DNA of 64,000 nucleotides from Trichoplax adhaerens (lineage: Eukaryota > Placozoa > Uniplacotomia > Trichoplacea > Trichoplacidae), in the NCBI RefSeq assembly GCF_000150275.1, contig NW_002060944.1:4103080-4167079 (forward strand), read 5' to 3'. Shown here one piece after another: positions 57,401-64,000 of this stretch (position 1 is its first letter; the number at the start of each line of letters is the position of its first letter). The notes beneath the pieces were generated by a model, which made no database searches, was not told where the DNA came from, and was given only the letters and a program-made list of their open reading frames with translations. The position numbers and the translations under genes are program-made.

Positions 57401-59029
57401 ATCCTATGGAATAATTAAATCTTCTTCTGCAATATACTTTACAAATTTCCTTTCATATCGAATATATTAAAGATCTTGATTCGATTAATGAGTATCATTT
57501 CTATTATTTTAATTATCATTTGTTTTTGTTTTTTTGTTTATCGTCCACTTTCTTCAGATACAATAGTTCAGCTATATGGATAATTTTTCAAATATTTCAT
57601 TATTGTTTCTTTCCTACCGGTACATTATTAGAAAACCGGATTTATTTAATGTTTATCAAGTTGCAAACGTATTTGCATAAATATAAAATAATGGCACATA
57701 TGAATATCCATTGAAACACTATAAATTATAGGTCTATCTGATTGTTAATTTCACGATTTATTCACGTACGATAATAATTCGTGTTCTTATCAAATTTAGT
57801 AAGAAAATTCATTTCGTGCTTGGAAATAGAAACTTCGATTCACATAGGGACAGCAATATTTAATTGTTTGTTTTGAAATGCTAAAGCAGAATCTTATCAG
57901 TTTACTGACTATTAAGAGACACCTCGTCATTTTTGATTTATGTAAATTCCTTCTGTATTTAATTAATACCGGAATACGATACTGATGATTAAAAACCTGC
58001 TAATTTCTTGACGGCATTGTCTACTCGCATTTTTATATACATTAAGTCTATTAGATAGTAATTCTACGATAAGAATATAATTAAGATTTGATATTATGTA
58101 ATATAGAATTCCTAATCTGTTTAATTAATAGGGAATAGGATCTTAAGATCTCAAAGCAAAATCTGCCAATTTATGCATGATTAAAGAGACCCAGCGTCAT
58201 TTTCTAATTTATGTAAACTCTTCCTGGAAATGATCTAGCATACTGCCTAGATAACCGGTAATCTATCTGTCAATTTCTAAATAGCAGATGATCATGACTG
58301 ATATACTACTGATATACTGTGTAATTTTATGTTTTCTAGATAGGAATCACACGGTAAAAGAAATCGAAAGTACCAAATTGTCCAATATAGAATTTCTAGA
58401 TCATTTGACTAATGGATGATATCGAAAGTATCTTGTTTATTTTTCACAACAGTAAAACAAAAATCCATATTGGACGTCATCAAGTAGCTTTCGTCACGAA
58501 AGCTGTCAGAATCCGACTGATGTAAACTTTAATGACAAAACTAATTCAAATTTCACATGCGTACGTGTATAATGATGATAACGTAAAATTTAAATTTATT
58601 GACTACACCATCATTGTAAATAACTTTGGGCGATATACTGTCTCCATACGTATTAATAAAAACGAACAATTAGTAGAACTGTGGTAACTAACAGCCGAAG
58701 GTTGGCCGATTTCTTTATATTAAGTTGTATTTACATTCATGATACTGAATAAGTCACGTAGTATCTATAATTTATTCTTACAAATCTCTATCCAATGCAT
58801 GCAAGTAAGTATTGTTCTATTCAACTAATTTTGAATTATCCTAATTATCGCTCCGACTTTTGTTGTCTTGCATTTTATATTGTGGTGCTGCATCAATTAA
58901 TACTCATATTACGTAGCATGTTCTATCTAACCAGTTCATTTTTTAATAGACTAATTCTTAATCGAGGCCACTGAATGCTTTATTTACCTGTTTATTCATT
59001 TTTATCCCGATAAAGGGTTAATATTTACA
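54492..59029. other. Intergenic between GPCR 2 and GPCR 3
   Basis: No gene is supported. It holds the ~97-bp tandem repeat at 56405-56630 and, from about 57150, the 5' part of the duplicated GPCR unit. Confidence 0.5.
56405..56630. repeat. ~97-bp tandem repeat, two full copies and part of a third
   Basis: AGAGATT(T/C)AAATTTTGTT starts at 56414, 56511 and 56609. Between them recur AAAAGAGA, ATGTGCTCT-like text, ACTACAGTA and ACATTACTTATGC. The copies are diverged by about one base in eight by eye. Confidence 0.8.
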
Positions 59030-59038
59030 TATATAAAT
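59030..59038 (+). promoter_or_regulatory. TATA box of GPCR 3
   Basis: TATATAAAT lies about 230 bases before the ATG at 59268 and is followed by AAAAGGATATCATTTCAC, the same arrangement as in GPCR 2. Confidence 0.6.
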
Positions 59039-59267
59039 AGTACCAAAGTACGCGTAAAAGGATATCATTTCACAATCGTTGTTACACTAATACGTTAATT
59101 TACCAATTATTGAGATTCATTTTAATTGATAAACCGACAATTCTTGGGTTATAGTTAAATCTTTATTACCGACAGTCAATAGCGTGCAAATTTATTCAAA
59201 GCCTAACTATCCATCCAACTACAGCACCATTAATGTCTACTTAGATTACTACTACCAGTCAAAAATA

Positions 59268-60606
59268 ATGAAAATTTGCAACAACGAATCTAAATTTATG
59301 AACTGCATCAATGGTAACATTAATAACTCTATATCCAAGAACTGGATTTTACCAAAACGTAGCATTATTGCCAATGCTTCATTTACTACTTTTATGCTAA
59401 TTATTACCTTGACTAATATCCAATGCATTTACAAGATTGGTAGATCATTACGAAAGTACAAAAGTAATAATTTTTATAGTATGGCTCGTTTATTGATAAT
59501 TTTGTTAGCCATTGTCAATACATGGTTCTTGATATTAATTTTATTGATCGTAGTTCCTAGTCAATTGGCTGGTTTTTGGATTGGTGGCATTTATACCTGT
59601 AATATTGTAGGCTCCTTGATCGAGATATGGACAAATTTTGTTACATTAATAGCTACTGTAATCAGTTTGGAGAGATATGTAGCTATTAAAAAGCCATTCC
59701 GTTATAATTATTTATGTAGTCCATGGAAGATGAAATTGTTGTTGCTGTTGATATTCATTGCCAGCATTCTTACTGGAATAATATCATTATCCCTAAATAA
59801 ATTTGCTTTAATTTCTTGCATTCCTATCTGTCAGATCTTTATTGATCATAGGCATGAGATTAACTCTTTGGAATATATTACATCATGGTTAGATTTGAGT
59901 TGTTTTATTCCTTGCAGTGGCATTTTACTTTTAACAACATTAGCAGTTTTACTGGAATTGAAACGTATGTCAATTCGAGTAAGAAGTATATTCGTTATGC
60001 AACCATCCTTATTGCAATCTAGCCGTAGTGGAGATCTTCGACAAACTGAGAAATTAGCGAGGATTGTTATTATAATAACACTTTGGCATCTGTTATGTTG
60101 GATTCCTCAAAGAGTAAGTAAAGTTAGTAAAATAGTATTTCATAGAGTAACGAGTATCCATAAAGTTTGTTCTAGTAAGATTAAATGACGATAGGATATT
60201 AGAATCGGATGAGAATTTTATATGAAGTGAATATGGACGAAAGGTTACCATCTATTAGTTATATAGTAATCAATATCTGCCAATCTAAAGGAGAGATATT
60301 TAATAGCTCAAGAAGACTTCGATTTCATACATACTTGTTAGCATCTGATGATTTAATCATTTAAAAGCTTCAATTTGTTATTACATAGCTAACCTACAAT
60401 ATTATCATTTTTTAAATTATCTTCAGGTATGTTCGTTTATACAGCGCTTGGGCAACATTGATGACTCGTGTTTTATATTCTATGGTTATATTTCTTTCAT
60501 AACTAAATTGTTGGACATGCTAGTTGTGCCATTAGCTATATTTTGGAGTCACCATAGATGGACTGGATACAGATATCGATCAAGAACGGGGAAATCACTG
60601 CCGTGA
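59268..60606 (+). CDS. Rhodopsin-like (class A) GPCR 3, orphan
   Basis: Two exons: 59268-60113 (282 codons) and 60427-60606, giving 341 residues. The frame is open 28 codons further upstream, but the ATG at 59268 aligns exactly with that of GPCR 2. Key text: N-terminal sequons (INNSIS), TM1 TLTNIQCIYKI, TM3 YTCNIVG to SLERYVAIKKPF, loop-2 IPICQIF, TM6 CWIPQR at the phase-0 intron, and TM7 LLDMLVVPLAIFW in place of NPxxY. The tail is short and basic (RYRSRTGKSLP). TM4 to loop 2 and the N terminus have diverged most from GPCR 2, as expected if ligand preference changed. The ligand is unknown. Confidence 0.92.
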
Positions 60607-61339
60607 GGATCGCTTCAATTCTTGATAAATCACCACGTTGGCTATTTCTTACCAGTCAAAATGTTACAAGCACTCATATAAATGTAAAATTGATGAGTAA
60701 GGGTATTTCTCGTATACTGTATTTACGACCATAGGGGGTAATCAACCTCCACGTTCACGAATATTGCCTTATGCCTTAGTTACACTATTGTCCTTCATAA
60801 CTCCCGCCACATGTACTGTATTTTGATAAAAGTATTTGATTAGCTTGCAGTAGTGAGTGGAATTTCTGATTATATTATTTAAAAATTGTAATACGTATAG
60901 TATTCAAGTAAATTATATATACATATATAAACTGAATTTAAGAGGCGTCGTATTTGCGACATTTTACATCACTTATGTTATGATTAGACAAATAATTCTA
61001 ATTTGTATTTATTTGTCGGTAATTTTGGAATCATGTTGAAGATATGTTTACGTCTTCAGACGGGAAAGCTTTTATCCCAGGCAGCAGAAATAAAAATTGA
61101 ACTGTTCGATTTCCAGGTGTGCATATCGTGCCTCTAGTAGAATTGTAACATAAAGTAACAGAGAGTAGAGCTATTGGCAATTTTACAAGTCAGTTGAAAG
61201 GCTACTGTTCAAATAGTGCATCTTGTGGAGTTCATGATTGATTATGTCAGTGAATAGGTAATTAATTTTTGGGTATTAGAAGCCTTATTTCAACACTATA
61301 TTTGTAATAAGTGTATATCGATATAGATAATACAAGTGT
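60607..61339. other. Intergenic, 3' flank of GPCR 3
   Basis: I see no gene or repeat that I can support. A 60-codon frame at 60857-61039 has composition like its surroundings. Confidence 0.45.
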
Positions 61340-61609
61340 TCAATCTTGGACTGCTAGGCAGTCTAGATGTGCCGTTAATTCGGAGAAATTTGCCGTGTTG
61401 TGCAGTACATAACATGTACATATAATAACGGCATTTGGGTTGACTGGTCTGCATCTAACATTGAAGATTTTATAGCAACAATACGCACAAAAACTAACCC
61501 TGTGATACAAATGAGACTGTATTGATAGACATCCATTTGGTAGATAAATGTAAACAGTACAGTATACTATATAACCGTTATTGAGATCAAGGGTACAAGT
61601 AAATTTCAC
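61340..61609 (-). pseudogene. Possible PIF/Harbinger (HARBI1-like) transposase C-terminal remnant
   Basis: The minus-strand frame contains YKIFNVRCRPVNPNAVIICT followed by CYVLHN. This fits the end of HARBI1-type nucleases, where a run like RFRxLxxxxRxxPxxAxxII precedes C-x-x-L-H-N. The rest of the catalytic domain is absent and the N-terminal half of the frame looks unrelated, so this is at best a degraded fragment. The match rests on one motif of about 30 residues and could be chance. Confidence 0.35.
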
Positions 61610-61787
61610 GATTCAAACATGGCATTCTTTTCACCAAATCTTTTTATTATTCTATGTGGACATATTCAGCAACTGGAATTACATCCACATTGCGACTTTG
61701 TTCAAACGAAAATTTTTTACAGATCTTTCCAGTATAGTAAAATGTAATAAGATAGCACATCAGACAAAATAAAATGCTAATGCATTC

Positions 61788-63170
61788 TTACTCTTTTACA
61801 GCATATTTACGTATGGCGTAATGAGCATCGTGCTTTCTTTGTCTAACTGTTTTCCTAGATGCTTCGAACTTGGTTAACCTTCTTCGCATGGCTCGAGTTT
61901 TCTTCGATCTCAAATCTAGTGGTACGAACTTCTTCTTCTGGTAGAATTTACGCAAATTTTCTCGTTGATTTTCAGAAATTACCGTCTTGATCCTAGCGAT
62001 AGCTTTTCTAACCGATTGACTAGATAGCAAAAGAACGGAAAATTAGCAAGTACTTTAGATTATTACACTGTCAGGATACACCTTCATTTCTAGTCGATTG
62101 TAATTTTGGTTGAAGTATAGTATTATATTGTCCTATTTAGCCTTTTATACACCAGTGCAACACAACGACAAGTATAATGAAAGATATTACGAATAGTCCT
62201 TTGACAGTTAATGGGATTCTAGTACAGTAGTATGATCGAATAACAACTTCTGATAGGCTATCACTAAGCATCTACTAAAGTACCGTACTGGATATACAGT
62301 ACTGTCAAAGCTAGCAAACAGCGTGTTATCATTGTAGTTAAGGTAGTTCAATTCCATCTGTGTAAGAGTAGTGGCAGTAGAAACTATCCTTGCATTGGTT
62401 TCGTTTGGTTTTGCTATCTACAAGTTAGGTTAATCCTACCGAAAGAGCAAGGGATTTCCTACACATCGATTATTAGCTAGAGTGATTCATGCTTGGTTTG
62501 ATAGACCCAAGTCTAGCAGTAACTACTGTGTTGCAATCGTCTTATTACAGGTGCTATTGGAGTAGATTAAGTTATCGAATTGATTGTATAGGCTTACATT
62601 TTGGAAACTTTATTAGGGCCGCCGCTAGTTACTTTAGCAACGCGTAAAGCTTGCAATTCCGTTTTCAGGTCATCGAGCTGTTTGATCAAGTCTTCTTTGC
62701 CCTGCCCTCGAAGTTGATGTGCTTTAACTTTAGTGGCCTAAAAAAGTTAGGAGGGAAAGATTAATCAACATCCACGATCCAAGCATAGAATCCATGCAAC
62801 CGTTGTCAATGGACATCCTAGAAACTACGAATAGCGTTATGACGATTGAAAAATACTAGCGATCGCCATGTTGGAAACTTTTCTCACTGACACAAGGTAT
62901 TACTCTATTTAGTCATTTCCTATAGAATTGGAAGTACTGCAAGCACGAAACGAGCATGTAGCGTCCTATTGACAATAGTCCATGTCACTATCCACTATCT
63001 TGACTGTACCGAAGAATAATTATGAAAAAAAACCAACTATTTCATGATGACTCGATCTCAAATCGGATACATTGGTATTTATTGTTACTGGATAGGAGAA
63101 AAAGAGATGAATTGATGCAAAGATGGAGTAAGATTGTGTATAGATTGAAGAATTGGAGATGACCTACCAT
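61788..63170 (-). CDS. RPL35: 60S ribosomal protein L35 (uL29)
   Basis: Three exons on the minus strand: 63170-63168 (the ATG alone), 62737-62598 and 62019-61788, giving 375 nt and 124 residues (human 123). Exon 2 encodes [20 protein letters not shown] and [17 protein letters not shown]. Exon 3 encodes [45 protein letters not shown] and the C terminus [11 protein letters not shown]35 sits at the polypeptide exit tunnel of the large subunit. A first exon that ends right after ATG (ATG|GTAGGT) is common in animal ribosomal protein genes. The leader upstream is pyrimidine-rich (see the 5'TOP entry). All conserved landmarks are intact. Confidence 0.95.
62476..62517 (-). other. Hairpin in RPL35 intron 2
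   Basis: GCTAGA (62476-62481) pairs with TCTAGC (62512-62517), with an inner CTTGG/CCAAG stem (62492-62496, 62507-62511) and an unpaired pocket between. A stem with an internal pocket inside a ribosomal-protein intron recalls one arm of an H/ACA snoRNA, but I see no clear H or ACA box. Confidence 0.25.
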
Positions 63171-63189
63171 GACACCTTGCTCGTTGTGG

Positions 63190-63222
63190 CTGGAAAGTGT
63201 AGAAAGAAAGAGAGGAGGAAGT
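63190..63222 (-). promoter_or_regulatory. Pyrimidine-rich leader, 5'TOP-like, of RPL35
   Basis: On the minus strand the leader just before the ATG reads CTTCCTCCTCTCTTTCTTTC, then TACACTTTCC. Oligopyrimidine starts (TOP) mark ribosomal-protein mRNAs for mTOR-dependent translation in animals. The exact transcription start cannot be read from sequence alone. Confidence 0.5.
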
Positions 63223-63239
63223 GTGCGCAAACTCCTTGT

Positions 63240-64000
63240 CTAGCCGAGTTCAGCAGTAGCCAAAGGCTGCGGTACAGTACAGTACAGTAGAACTTTTCCA
63301 CAGTACACTGTACAGTACAGTACCGTACCTGCACGTGCGCTAAAGCGATCGGACGAGAGGAAAGTTGCCTACAACTAAACACACTGACAGTGCTGTAATG
63401 CTACAGTACCATTTTTTGCGTCCAAGGTACAGTACTGGACAAAACTTAGTACTGTACTGTACAGTACAGTACTGTAGTCCCTGCTGTTACATTACTGTAT
63501 CACCGTAGCTGAGTACCTTACAAGGAATGTCAGTATAGGACAAAAAGAGATCCTAAAATGCCGTTGCAACCCTTGACCAATAAACGGCTCCTCCTTTTCC
63601 AGGCTAGCTATGGACATCAAGTCAGGGTCTTGGTGCGTTATCATTTCCTTTAGTATGCCTGTGCGACAAAATATGACCCCAACTCCTTAGCAACTGTACT
63701 TTTGCAACTGGAAAAGGAGGAAGAAAAAATCCAGTACAGTACAGGGTATTACAGTTGATTACAGTGGAGGAAGGAACAGTTCACAGTACAGTACAGTAAA
63801 GTACTATAGTCCCTGCTGCAGTAAAAAAGAAAACCTAGGGTAAAAACAACTTCACTGCAGCATACTGCTGAAACTTCTCTAGCAATGTATACCAAGGGCT
63901 AAATTGCACTCTAGGTTCTTGAAAATAATGAATATACAGTACACTACTGGACTTCATAATGCACACTTGCATTTGGTAGTACAGTAGTAGCAGCGACTAC
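63240..64000. repeat. Dense TACAGTAC / GTACTGTAC palindromic repeat region upstream of RPL35
   Basis: Clusters of overlapping GTACAGTACAGTA and TACTGTACTGTACAGTACAG words occur at about 63271-63330, 63425-63475, 63730-63745, 63783-63805 and 63935-63985. AGTCCCTGCTG follows the cluster twice (about 63476 and 63808), so a larger unit has been duplicated. No gene is seen. This is the RPL35 promoter side, so the repeats could be regulatory or simple expansions. Confidence 0.7.

Larger units (their letters stand above)
57150..60620. repeat. Segmental duplication copy 2 (GPCR 3 unit)
   Basis: Partner of about 51280-54560. The first coding exons are exactly the same length (846 nt) in both copies, while the flanks have many substitutions and indels. 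This fits an old but clear tandem duplication under coding constraint. Confidence 0.75.

Noticed and set aside
59184-59267. Longer N terminus for GPCR 3
   Set aside because: No matching extension in GPCR 2, and the ATG at 59268 aligns with the paralogue; kept only as a possibility.

Overview
The window looks like animal nuclear DNA, most probably from a placozoan (Trichoplax/Hoilungia-like). It is AT-rich. Genes are cut into many short exons by mostly short GT-AG introns. The proteins are animal types: a calcium-channel alpha2delta/CACHD1-like receptor, NAMPT, TMEM115, ANKRD45, a BTB-BACK-Kelch protein, rhodopsin-like GPCRs and ribosomal protein RPL35. The placozoan assignment is inferred from composition, gene structure and content, not proven. 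Exons were joined by eye from splice sites, reading-frame continuity and family knowledge. In every multi-exon gene called here the exon lengths add up to a whole number of codons.

Layout. 702-17019 (+): one giant 44-exon gene for a 2395-residue membrane protein with signal peptide, VWA domain with a perfect MIDAS, Cache/VGCC-alpha2 region, Cys-rich segment, 11 tandem ~105-residue modules that I read as SEA-like, one transmembrane helix and a 60-residue tail. 17020-20682: gene-free DNA rich in foldback and palindromic elements sharing an AGGCCGGCCT core. 20683-26015 (+): complete NAMPT in 16 exons, including a 17-codon first exon. 27315-29974 (-): TMEM115, convergent with NAMPT. 30000-31960: repeats, including a 207-bp direct duplication and TACAGTAC-rich tracts. 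32011-33934 (+): ANKRD45. 34649-37503 (+): a KLHL protein, followed by a decayed copy of part of its last exon. 38-45 kb: mostly featureless, with one pseudogene-like fragment. 45493-60606 (+): three two-exon GPCR genes of one family; the last two are a recent tandem segmental duplication with conserved TATA promoters. 61340-61609 (-): a possible PIF/Harbinger transposase remnant. 61788-63170 (-): RPL35 with a 5'TOP-like leader. 63200-64000: dense TACAGTAC palindromic repeats.

The genes do not form one pathway. They are independent housekeeping genes (NAMPT in NAD salvage, TMEM115 in the Golgi, RPL35 in the ribosome), a probable cilium-linked gene (ANKRD45), a probable cullin-3 adaptor (KLHL) and cell-surface receptors. 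The strongest candidate for something undescribed is the alpha2delta/CACHD1-like protein with its array of 11 exon-pair-encoded modules.
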